Assembly (NCBI GenBank): GCA_037693485.1
Contig: CM075344.1
Coordinates: 97,995,001 to 98,059,000 of the forward strand
Direction: 5' to 3'
Length of the DNA: 64,000 nt
Origin: Kitagawia praeruptora
Taxonomy: Eukaryota > Streptophyta > Magnoliopsida > Apiales > Apiaceae
Shown piece by piece: positions 24,577-35,580 of this stretch. The translations under genes were made by a program, and so were the position numbers. The notes under the pieces were generated by a model, which was not told where the DNA came from, searched no databases, and saw only the letters and a list, made by a program, of their open reading frames with translations. Each line of letters starts with the position of its first letter. Position 1 is the first letter of the stretch.

Positions 24577-24579
24577 AAC

Positions 24580-27500
24580 TGTGACAGCCACAAATCCGGG
24601 GTCAGGAATCCAGGCCGTCACGGACCAATTTCCATTTAATAACACTATACTCTTGGCAGTTGAAATATAAATGCGCAATGAAACTCACACAATAGACCCC
24701 ACACTTAATAATATTACACACCAGTCATATGCTCAGAGAACAACATCCATTAATGATAGCAGTTAAAGATAAATATTGAGTGCTGGACTGTGCCGCACAC
24801 AGCCTCTTACGCTTTCTGTTGCAATGCCGGACTGTGCCACTCCCACACAGCCTCTTACGCTTACTGTTGCAATCCCCCTATTTCAAATCGTTATTCCATT
24901 TATAAAACATCATTCCATATTTTCCATTTTTTCCATTTCCATTTCCATGTATCATTCACACATATCATTTCCATTCTCATATATCATTTCCATTTCCATT
25001 CACATTTCCATTCACATATATCATTTCCATTTCCATTTATCATCACCTTTAAAAATATATATGTCATAATACTTTGATTATGACTCAGACATCTCCTCTG
25101 TATTCAATGAAATCAAATACGCTCTTATATACATAAAATATTCCACATATTTTAAAAGTATTAAATAATAATCAAATAATATTTATTAAATCACAAATAT
25201 TTAAATATTATCTTTAACATAATATCATAAACCATATAACCTTAGATAACAACTGATACCATTCTCTTTCATATCTCTTTATACCATAAAGCATATTAGC
25301 TCCATTCATAGTCATATCCATATCCATAATCCATATCCATATACATCTCTCTTTAATTTCCAAAAATCAGGAAAACAAATCCTTAACAATATAGTAATAA
25401 TAGAATCACATATATATTCCATGAAATCATTTTTCTTTGAAGATAAATAATGTTTCAAAGTAAAGATAGAAGAAATCTTGCCTCGATCTCTAAGTCCCAG
25501 TGGTATGACCCGTTGTTCGTCCTGAGTTTCTATAAACATGAAAAAGACCATCGTTAGAATACTACATCCCTTACTCACTTTACCTTTATATAACAATACC
25601 CTTGACACTTAATATATGATTAACATATTATTAATAACCCAAGAGTTCCAAGAACCTAACCATTTTAAACTTAATCAAAGTTTCAATGTTTTCAACATTT
25701 CCCTTAACAACCACACTCGACTGTAAAAATTCTCAAAACATATAAATTTTGAATTTTCACCCAAGGTCAGTGGGTAATGCTTCTCTGATCACCCTACTAT
25801 ATCCTCCCAAAATTTCATAATTTTTAAGAATGTCTAAGTATGTCAATTATAGCCTCAAAGTTTACACAATTGCATTTTCTCGGTTTTCGAACGTCTTTTA
25901 CTAAAATTTACCTTTCTCCTAAACCGTTCATCAGATTTTGACGTACTTTATATCAAAACGACCTATGAACCAAGATCTATCCTCTCATGACCAGTTGGTA
26001 CCTCCTACTGACATTTATTGGTTTGGGATCTCTATCTCAAAACAGGGCAACTCTATGGTTAATGAAAATCGGACATTATAACGGCTATATTTCCTCACTT
26101 TCCATATTATAACTCCTCCAAATCCATCATCCAACACATATACCAGTCCCTACACCATGTGGTCATCATACCAACCATGGTTATAAGCACATACCACCTC
26201 CATATTCAATCAACTCAACTTATAACACACATATAATCATAGTTTCATGACTTATACAAACTTATCCACTAAACAAACCATAATCCATCATAAGTAAAAA
26301 GGGGTGAGGATGTTTATACCTTCTTTGAAGCTTTAAAACTCTTACTATAGGCTTGTAGTCCTTGATACACATTGATACAACCTTAATATGCCTTAATCTT
26401 TCAAAACAAAACACAAAATCCAAGTGAGTTACTATTCATCCATCACTTTGTAAAATCTGTATAAAATCGAAAACTTAGAGATTAATTCTCAAATTTTTAC
26501 CACACCTTCAACTCTTCAAGAGATCTCTGTTGAGTACTAGATCATCACCAGAGGATGCTTGAAGCTCTACTTATGGGTGTTTAAAAGTCGGAGGCAGAAA
26601 CTGCTAGGAACAGGGTAGTTCGACTTCTTCAACTTGGGGGATGGATTTGACTAGGCTACACTACTTTGTTGGCCATGAAATTTTGAACGAACTTTACACA
26701 TGGAGTGGAGACGTTATGGTTAAAATTTAGTGATTTTATCATGGATGTAAATGGAGATATGAATTTTTCTTTGAGTAATGTTTCTGTTGGACAGGTTTTG
26801 GAGAAATAGAGAGAGTGGAGTTTGCTTGGTTTCTACTTGCTTATACATGTATCTATCCCTTTATTGAATCTTATCCTCTTTTAATGTGGTGTTGATCATC
26901 TATTGGTCCAAATGTTGGTGATCCTTTGGTCCACTTGCCAAGCTTAAAACATGTTACTCCATTTCTTGCTATTTACTTGCTTGTCCTTGCCTTATCTTGA
27001 AATGTTCCACCAATGCCCTTCCTCTTTCTCTTATTCACTCACATGGTTTTCTTTCCTAATACTCTAAGATCAGCTCCTTATAGTGTTGGGCCGAAATTTG
27101 GGCTTTCCCCCATGTTTGGGTCTTTTGTTTGGGCTCCGTTCAAAGTTCTCTCGTCATTTGATTCATCGAACGATTTCTGCGATCGTCTCAGTGGTTTTTC
27201 CTTTGTAAATTCCTTGGATATATAATATCCTCTCCCACATCATATATTAGTGTGTTAGGGTGATTCTAATCCTCAAGTAGGTATTAGATCCATTATCCTT
27301 GGTATATTCTCTTTTTCTCAGAAATTGCTCTCCCGGTTATCTCTCGGGTTCTCAAGCATTCTCAAACTCGTTTAACAATCTAAATTCCCTTGGCATTTCC
27401 TTGACTTGATCACTCATTGGTTTAACCTAATTTCACTATTTCCTCAAGATATAAACCCTTTAACATTTTTATACTCCTTAATATCACATTCAATAGAGTC

Positions 27501-27714
27501 TCAATCGAAATCGAAAATCCATAAAGTCCATATTTAGGAATTTCTGAAATCCATTATCATTTTGAGTCACTCATTTTCATAGTATAACACTAATATGGTT
27601 CCTGATTATTCATTTTCCATTTCAAATCTAGGGTACTTACATACCATTTCCCTAAATCCTCAAAATTACTATTCATTTAGGCACTGTAGCATTCTAAAAG
27701 TTAGGGTTATTACA
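24580..27714 (-). repeat. Element B right (5') LTR, 3135 bp
   Basis: It aligns with 228-4109 plus 21740-21755 but lacks about 760 bp near 24773. It ends AAAGTTAGGGTTATTACA and is followed by the duplication GAAAT and the resumed gag of element A. Confidence 0.92.
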
Positions 27715-27719
27715 GAAAT

Positions 27720-28623
27720 TATTCCTTACACGTTCTTTGATGATGTGACAAAGCTGGCTCTTCGAATTGAGAAGCAAGAGAAAGAAAAAGCAAAACCAGT
27801 TTACAAAGGATTCTCTATTACGTCTTTCAAGGGTGAAAATTCTGGCATTTATAAGAGTACTTCTTATAGTGGGGGCAATGCATTCTCAAAGGAAGATAAA
27901 CCAAAAGGAAAGATCCTAGTGAGTCTTGAGCAAGTCGCGCTAGCAAAGAAAATGTGTTTCAGGTGTCAAGGCTTAGGACACCTTACAAAGGACTGTACGA
28001 ATAAAGTTACCCTTTCTAGGAAAGAGTATATGTTGTTGACATCTTATGAGGAACAAGAAGAACGAGAAAGAACTCTTTCTGCTCAACAGGGACAAGAGTA
28101 TGATGATGAAGATGAAACAGATTTTGAGTATGATGATTCTGAGAGATGGGATGATCTAAACCACGAGTCTATTGAGCCGGAGGAAGAGAAGAACAACATT
28201 GGCCTCTTGAGAAGACTTCTTAGAACTGATTGCACACCCATAGAAGAAAAAGAACAAAGGGAGAACTTATTCCATACAAGAGCTGCAGTTGGAGATCGAA
28301 CTTGTAATGTGATTGTGGACACTGGTTCTTGCGTAAACGTGACATTTTCTAAGATGGTGAATGCACTAAAACTTCCAACCCGGGACCATCCTAAACCTTA
28401 TAAGTTGAATTGGTTGAATGACAACGAACCAATCAGAGTCAAGAAGCAAGCACTTGTGACTTTTTCAATAGGAAATTACAGAGACGAACTATGGTGTGAT
28501 GTGGTTCCTATGACAGCTTGTTCACTTTTGTTAGGACGTCCATGGAAGTTTGATAGAGAAGTCATGTTTCATGGTAAAAAGAATGAATACTCAGTTTTGT
28601 GCGGGAAAAAAGATTTAAACTGA
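27720..28623 (+). pseudogene. gag: Element A gag (C-terminal part) and protease
   Basis: The frame resumes after element B with YTFFDDVTKLALRIEKQ, then a zinc knuckle CFRCQGLGHLTKDC (C-X2-C-X4-H-X4-C) that binds RNA, then an acidic stretch (YDDEDETDFEYDDSER). The retropepsin follows with active site VIVDTGSCVNV and the C-terminal LLLGRPWKFDRE. The frame stops at 28623. The pol text FKLKPLPPKVVHEP begins in another frame directly after an A-run near 28606, so a one-base loss in that run explains the break. An ATG at 27595 lies in element B's LTR and is not a real start. Confidence 0.9.
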
Positions 28624-31174
28624 AACCACTTCCTCCTAAAGTGGTTCATGAACCTGTGAAGGACAATATGTTGATTACTGCTGCTGAGTTTGAAAAGGAT
28701 ATAGAAGATGGTGCAATTGGGTATGTCTTATACATTCGTGAAGTTGAAAAGGATTCACCTCATATTGAAGACCTAGAATTAAGTAAGCTGATGGATGAAT
28801 TTGCAGATGTTTTTCCTGATGATCTGCCTATGAGATTACCTCCACGTAGAGGAATTAAGCACGACATAGACCTTGTCCCTGGGGCTCCATTACCCAACAA
28901 GGCAGCTTATAGGTGTAATCCTTTAGAGTCAAAAGAGTTGCAAAAACAAGTTCAGGAGTTGATCGATAAGGGTTATGTACGAGAAAGTAAAAGTCCTTGT
29001 GTTGTACCCGCGTTACTAGTTCCGAAAAAAGATGGTACTTGGAGGATGTGTGTCGATAGTAGGGCAATCAACAATATCACCATTAAATATCGCTTTCCTA
29101 TGCCTCGCTTGGATGACATGCTTGATGAACTACATGGGTCAACTATTTTCTCCAAGATTGACCTGAGGAGTGGATATCACCAAATGAGAATTCGAGATGG
29201 GGATGACTGGAAAACTACTTTCAAGACCAAACAAGGACTTTATGAGTGGATGGTTTTACCATTTGGCCTCTGCAATGCACCTAGTTCCTTTATGAGATTG
29301 ATGAATGAGGTATTACGACCTTTTCTAAATTCTTTTGTCGTTGTCTACTTGGATGATATACTTGTGTATAGTGTTAGTAGAGAACAACATTTAGAACACT
29401 TGCGAAAGGTTTTTATGGTTCTTCGAGAAGAAAAATTGTTTGGGAAGATGGAGAAATGTACTTTTCTAGTAACTAGTCTTACTTTTCTTGGTTATATTGT
29501 GGCTGGGGATGGCGTGAGAGTGGATCCATCTAAGGTAGATGCTATTTCTAGTTGGCCTATGCCTAAAAATGCTCATGATGTTCGAAGTTTTCACGGATTG
29601 GCCTCATTTTATTGAAGGTTCATTCGAAATTTCAGCACTGTGACTACACCACTTACTGAGCTGATGAAGAAAAAAGAATTTGAGTGGAATTCTAGTGCAA
29701 ATAATGCATTTGAGGAAATTAAGAATCTTCTTTGCAAGACACCTGTACTTGCTTTACCGGACTTTAACAAAGTATTTGAAGTAGAGACTGATGCTAGTGG
29801 ACTTGGTATAGGTGTTGTTCTTTTGCAAGAAAGAAGGCCTATTGCATTCTTTAGTGAGAAGTTAAATGGTGCTAAACTTAATTACTCGACATATGATAAG
29901 GAGTTTTATGCGATTGTACGTGCTGTGGCTTATTGGTCACATTATTTGAATCCTTCACCATTTGTTTTACATTCCGATCATGAGAGTTTGAAGCACATTC
30001 ATGGGCAACAGAAGTTAAGTGTAAGACATGCAAAATGGATTGAATTTCTGCAATCCTTTACATTTTCTTCCAAGTATAAGGATGGGAAAAGTAATGTTAT
30101 TGCAGATGCCTTATCTCGGAGACATTATATGCTTACGATTTTGGATGCAAGAATTTTGGGATTTGAACATTTGAAGGAGTTGTATGTGACTGACCCTGAT
30201 TTTTCTTCTATTTTTGTGTCACCGACTGATTTGTATGTGCTACAAGATGGTTTTCTTTTTAGAGGAAACAAACTGTGTGTACCGAAGTATGGAGTTAGAG
30301 AATTATTAATTCGAGAAGTACATGGTGGTGGTATTGCTGGTCATTTTGGAATACACAAAACATGCGACTTACTTTCTGAGCACTTCTATTGGCCTAAGAT
30401 GTTAAGAGATGTTCAAGCTGTTTTGGAGAGATGTGCCACATGACAAAAGGCAAAAAGTCACTTTCATAAGGGTTTGTACACTCCCCTCCCCGTTCCTATT
30501 GCACCATGGGATAGTGTGAGTATGGATTTCATTGTTGGATTACCCCGTACTGCTAGGGGTAAGGATTCTATTATGGTTGTAGTGGATAGATTTTCAAAAA
30601 TGGCTTACTTTGTTTCTTGCCATAAAATGGACGATGCTAGTCATATTGCAGATTTGTACTTCAAGGAGATTGTGAGATTGCATGGAATTCCTAAAAGTAT
30701 AGTGTCGGATAGGGATACTAAATTTTTGAGCTATTTTTGGAAGACCCTGTGGAAATTTGTAGGAACAAAGTTACTATTTAGTACTTCACATTATCCACAG
30801 ATAGATGGTCAAACCGAGGTTACTAATAGAACTTTGGGAACATTGTTGAGAGGGCTGGTGAGAAAAACTACAAAGGACTGGGACATCAAATTGGCACATG
30901 CTGAATTCGCATATAACAGGACATCCTCATCTACAACAGGATTATCACCATTTGAGGTAATATATGGCTTAAATCCATACGTTCCTGTTGATTTAATTCC
31001 TATTGCAAAAAAAGATATCCTGAATTTTGATGCTAAGAAACGTCAAGAAGCCTTCTTTAGAACTTGTGATCAAGTTAAAATGCAAATTGAAAAGATGAAC
31101 ACTTGATACAAGGAACGTGCCAATAATAAGAGACAACAAGTTGTGTTCAATCCTGGCGATTTGGTTTGGCTTAA
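28624..31174 (+). pseudogene. pol: Element A pol: reverse transcriptase, RNase H and integrase
   Basis: RT has HDIDLVPGAPLP, VPKKDGTWRMCVDSRAINN, FSKIDLRSGYHQ and the catalytic YLDDILVYS near 29345. RNase H has VETDASGLGIG, YDKEFYAIVRA, LHSDHESLKHIHG and SNVIADALSRR. Integrase has the HHCC finger (HGGGIAGHFGIHKTC), then the core with MDFIVGLPR, VSDRDTKF and GQTEVTNRT supplying the catalytic acidic triad, then NPGDLVWLN. In-frame TGA stops are at 29613-29615, 30441-30443 (in place of the last zinc-binding Cys) and 31104-31106. Element E interrupts the C-terminal domain at 31175. The frame is otherwise continuous. Confidence 0.93.
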
Positions 31175-31179
31175 TCTAA

Positions 31180-32539
31180 TGATGTGTCAAATTATACCTA
31201 ACCGCAAGCGCACGGTGTCTATTGCTAGTACAGATGGCAAGCGGGTCGAATCCACAAGGAGACAGGTTCTACTAATTCCTTTCCAGTTATCGCTAATTGT
31301 TTCAAGGGTCAGACGAATATGTGAAATTATTAATTAACTAATTAAACTAAATTAACACTAATTAAACAGATGATAAACAAATTATTTAAAACCTAGGGCA
31401 ATCAGGTCCACCATGCTTACACAATTGGCTCTTAAGCTAAAGCAATCAATGTGATCCTATAACTAGAGTATGTTAATCTCTTTCAAGCATTAACACTCTC
31501 GAAACATTCAACACAATTAACCACTTTTAGTAATTCAATCAATCAGGTAATTAGAGTCAAGTTAATCTCTTTCAAGAATTAACGCTCTCAGAAATCCAAT
31601 GATGCTTTCGCACTCAAATTCAATTCTGCTAATCGTATGTGTGCCTCTAGTAAGTAAATCTCTCGATCCATACCCCTATTTGCATATAATTAATCCATGA
31701 TATCGGCCGATTACATAAATTAATGATTAAAACATATCAATCAGAATTAACCATAACCAATCAAACCACTATGAAAATCATGCCAATATTAGTGCAAACA
31801 TGGCTTCCCTTTAAGCCCTAGAAATAACTACTCGCTAATAATTAAACAAGTAAAACAACTAGTAAAACAAGAAAACATAATTAAACTAATAAAAACAAAG
31901 AAAAGATTAAGAGAACAAAACCTTCAAACTTCAATGTTGTCACCCAAAAGAAGAGTCATGGTGTTTCTCTACATCTCCAACTAATAATAATACTAATCTA
32001 CTCTAAACTATATTATCTGATCTAATATTACCTCCCTAATAATTTTCCTTCCTCCAAAACAATACCCTAGATGTGTTTATATAGGCTCTAAAAGTCTTGC
32101 CCAATAAAAGTATTTTAATACTCTAAATCAATTACAAGTAGGATTCCATAACTGAATAGGATTCCTTAATTAAAATTCGTCATTTCTTTTTCTCCTCTGT
32201 TTCTGGGCTCTTCCAGTTGGATTTTGCTTATTGGACCACCTCTGAATTAAAGATAATTCCACAAGCTTCGCGTGGACAGTAAGATCGTCAAATTCTGACT
32301 TCTGGAACTCAAGATATGGCCAAAACAGTGTAGCACAGCCCATGTAGCCCAATAATACGAATTTTCTCCTATTTTATCTCCAAAATAGCTCTTTTTGCTC
32401 CAAATCCTTCTAAGTTATGAATTCTTTATTTCCTACAATAAAACAATCAAATCTATTAAATAAAAATCCAAATCAATGCAAAACACAATAAATATGAGAA
32501 TAAAATCATCTAAAATATATATAAAAATATACTCTATCA
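31180..32539 (-). repeat. Element E left (3') LTR, 1360 bp, complete
   Basis: It contains the promoter-like block at 32069-32098 and about 770 bp (about 31434-32204) that are missing from the right LTR. Confidence 0.93.
32069..32098 (-). promoter_or_regulatory. Putative TATA-box promoter in element E 3' LTR
   Basis: On the - strand this reads AAGACTTTTAGAGCCTATAT with TATATAAACACATC at its core. It is shared with element D's LTRs (TATTTAAA version). The 5' LTR of E has lost this block. Confidence 0.55.
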
Positions 32540-32580
32540 AACATCCCCACACTTAGCATTTGCACGTCCTCGGGCAAATA
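32540..32580 (-). promoter_or_regulatory. Element E polypurine tract plus adjoining stem-loop
   Basis: The - strand tract AAGTGTGGGGATGTT adjoins the LTR. Next to it ATTTGCACG (32558-32566) pairs with CGGGCAAAT (32571-32579), 8 of 9 positions, around loop TCCT. The stem sequence differs from D's but the structure and loop match. Confidence 0.75.
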
Positions 32581-33341
32581 AGTGAAATAAAAACTAAGTC
32601 CTAACAAACATCACTTTCGTAGATGACACGATTGCATTGAGCATATGCAACAAGCCGTTAAACCCCTAGGCAGCCCTAGTAGGACGAGTGTTGTCTCGTG
32701 AGGGTTTATAGTGAATATACCCACAAAATTCATCCAACCATGCAAAAGATCAATGCTAACACAACACCACACACACAAGTCCTCTCATGCCACATCAACT
32801 TAAGAATCAAAGTAAACATACGATGTCTTGGTGTCGAAAGTGCAAGTATTCACGTAGTCTACTCAACCAACATGCAGAAGGTCATAAAAATTCATGTCAA
32901 GTGTAAAAATCGTTGGTAATCATGCTAAGCCCACAAGAAATACATCTTTAAGTCTAAACCCGGGATTTCCTATGCCAAAACAAGTAATAACTCACCTTTC
33001 ACTCAAAAACGAATATTCACTCAAGAACAAGGTTAAGTGTATCACTCAATTCCAACAAAATCATAAACACAACTTGACACTCGCAATCAATCTCACTCTC
33101 AACACAACATACATCACTGACGACAATCAAAAGGTCTTTATTCGGGTTGTAGCGTGGGCTAGGGACCAGGTATGTCAAGTAAAGCTAAAACAGGTTAATG
33201 TCAAAAGCTAGTACCCAACAATAATCATTATTCAATTCCCTTTCTATTAAAACAAATACTTCCCCACACTTGGATTTTTCAATAACCCTTACATAATAAC
33301 TTGACTAGTCGAATGAAGAAGGATCATACAAACATAAGAAT

Positions 33342-33453
33342 GCTCTCAGATTTATTCATTTTTTTTTCTTTTTTTTTTCTTTTTTTTCTGTTTTTTTTTC
33401 TCTTCTTTTTCTTTTTTTTCTTCTTTTTTTCTTCTTTTTTTTTTTCTGAGAGC
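33342..33453 (-). repeat. Pyrimidine tract closed by an 8-bp inverted repeat (element E)
   Basis: GCTCTCAG (33342-33349) and CTGAGAGC (33446-33453) are perfect partners around about 96 bases of nearly pure T/C. In element RNA this would be a purine loop. Flanking sequence is also shared with D (ACTTGACTAGTCGA upstream). Confidence 0.7.
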
Positions 33454-34244
33454 TAAGGAATAAGCACAATGATCCATAGATATTATTATGAATTTCGACT
33501 AGCAAGCATCAACCCAAAATTAATATTCCCCAAAAGTATGATCATCAATAACCCCCCCTTTTATGAACACCTTATTACTCCCTTAAGCACGATACTAGCC
33601 TTTGACAATTTAGGTTCAAATTCAATGTAAGGCCAATAGAATAAAAAGGATAATGGCAAGTAATGTGGTGTGTCACCGAAAGAATAGGATTAGGCTCAAA
33701 GGGTTAACTAATTGATCATGTTTAAAAGGTGTGGAAATATGGGAAATACGAGGTTATACCTAAGTGCCTTTATCATCTCATCATCAAGTAATGTCATGCA
33801 TTTCAAGAAAGATCTCAAGTAAGTGCTAGCAATGTAAACAACATGTGGACACTCAAGCAAACGAAAAATCATGCAAAAGATATGCATATAGGCTCAAAAC
33901 TCACTTGGTATGACAAAACATAATCAATCCCAAGTAACAAGACTCTCTAACGCACCTACTTGTACTCAAAGCATGTAAACCAAGTCATCTTGCACATATT
34001 CATGTCATTCTAATCACTTACAACATCCAATTAAGTCTACCAGCTTCAACTTGCTAGTGAAAGTGTGTGCACAAGAACAAAGCACGTCACTTCTCATACA
34101 AAAGCGTCAAGAACACAAAATTTCTACGCATGCATGGGTGTATCAAGCAAAATACAACAGCTAATCAAATTGCATGGCTAGAATTATTTTTGGTATTTTT
34201 AATTTTTTAATTTTTTTGGATTTTTTTTAATCATCGAGAACTCA

Positions 34245-34280
34245 TCCCCACACTTAAGCGGTTCATTGTCCCTAATGAAC
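34245..34280 (-). promoter_or_regulatory. Internal purine tract plus stem-loop 1 (element E)
   Basis: TCCCCACACTTAAG is followed by GTTCATT (34261-34267) and AATGAAC (34274-34280), a 7-bp stem extended by one wobble pair around loop TCCC. Confidence 0.6.
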
Positions 34281-34747
34281 TAAGGAACAAATACAAAATT
34301 ACAACGAAAACAAAATAAAACTACACTAAAAAGAAAGAAAAGAAAGAAAACTCCCCTGGAATCAAGGTGTCGGGTGTGAAAAATATCTCTGAAAAAAACA
34401 GAGAATGGTGCGCGGTTGGATTGTTCTGCAGCAGGATGAAGCGCGACTGAACTGTTCTTGTTGTCTGTGTTGAGTCGCGAAGAAGAGGAGTGGAGCTAGG
34501 GTTACGTGATCAGCTACGTAAACAAATATACAATATAATAATAGTTTACAAGTGATACAAAATATTTGTTTTTGTTTTTATTATAATTTTTTTTATATAA
34601 AATACATAATCACAAAAAGAGTACAAAAATATGTTTTACATTAATTATTACTATTAGAAAAAAAATCAAGAGAAAAAAATAAAAAAAAAGGGAAAAAAAT
34701 AAAGAAAAAGAATATATATATATATATATATATATATAATAATGATA

Positions 34748-34778
<31 letters not shown>

Positions 34779-35424
34779 TAATTAATATAAAGAATATACA
34801 AATATTTGTAACATAAATAAATTAGTTAATAACTAAAAAAACAAAAAATAAAAAACAAAAAACAAAAAACAAAATAAATAATATAAAATAAAAGTAAACA
34901 TGCGTACAGGTTTGACATGTTTGTAATATATATGTTGTACAGGGGATGGGGCACCGCAGGCGATTGAACGCAAACCGCGGGGCTCACTTCCGCACTATTT
35001 TTTTTTTTTTTGAGTCAGTACAGAAACCAGATGCACCGCAGCTATACAAAAACAACCCGTGGTGTCCGCCTAACTGTCTTGTTTTGTGTTTTTGCAATTT
35101 GAGACAGGGATTTTCGCACCGCAGTTTGTCGCTATGCACCGCCAGCTTCTTTTGCATTTTTTTCTAAGTCTCGTAACAGTTATTCTAGCACCACGGGGAG
35201 GAATTTTTAAACCATGGGTAGCCATACAAATCACAACAAAACAATTTTTTCTCTTTTTCACCTGAAACACTTCACACAAAAATCATCAAGGCACCTTGGG
35301 GGAGTAAAAATAAAATACAAAAATTCTACCTAAAAAAAAAAAATTTGAAAGATTTTTTTTTTTTAATTTTTTAATTTTTTTTTTAATTTTTTTAACATGC
35401 AACTATACAACTATTAAAAACACC

Positions 35425-35457
35425 TCCCCACACTTAAATGGGGCAATGTCCTCATTG
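35425..35457 (-). promoter_or_regulatory. Internal purine tract plus stem-loop 2 (element E)
   Basis: CTCCCCACACTTAAA is followed by CAATG (35444-35448) and CATTG (35453-35457), a 5-bp stem with loop TCCT. It lies close to the ALLGRQP block. Confidence 0.6.
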
Positions 35458-35530
35458 ACAAACTAGACAATTAATTCTACAATATATAAAACAGAAGGAA
35501 AGAAAAACTCCCCTTTGCAGAAGCATGATC

Positions 35531-35580
35531 CATGGGTTGCCTCCCAAGAAGCGCTTATTTAGAGTCATTAGCTTGACCTT
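35531..35580 (-). other. Conserved ALxGRQP block, element E
   Basis: One - strand frame reads QANDSK, a stop, then ALLGRQPMD. The DNA of the core (GCGCTTCTTGGGAGGCAACC) matches D's block at 12531-12585 almost base for base, although the flanking text of the two families differs. Confidence 0.6.

Larger units (their letters stand above)
228..27714 (-). mobile_element. Element B: Tekay-derived LTR retrotransposon with degenerate pol, containing C and D
   Basis: B has two LTRs starting TGTGACAGCC and ending TTATTACA as written on the + strand (228-4109 plus 21740-21755, and 24580-27714). A tRNA-iMet type PBS lies left of the right LTR and a purine tract right of the left LTR, so B is on the - strand. 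Flanks are GAACT (223-227) and GAAAT (27715-27719), a 5-bp duplication with one change. With C removed, the internal region is only about 2.8 kb and has no intact frame. Remnants of a Tekay-type RNase H motif remain near 22024-22081. B is probably a non-autonomous derivative. Confidence 0.85.
32581..35530 (-). other. Element E non-coding 3' region
   Basis: No coding sequence is recognised in these 2.95 kb. In order they hold the CATATGCAACAAGCC and CCCCTAGGCAGCCCTAG block (about 32640-32700), a long pyrimidine tract between inverted repeats (33342-33453), purine-tract stem-loops (34245-34280 and 35425-35457), a (TA)n/AAT microsatellite (about 34710-34790) and a GC-richer stretch with CACCGCA repeats (about 34950-35150). 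D has the same order of parts. Confidence 0.8.

Noticed and set aside
27595..27719. Upstream start for element A gag at 27595
   Set aside because: This ATG lies in element B's LTR; the frame is open by chance into the resumed gag.
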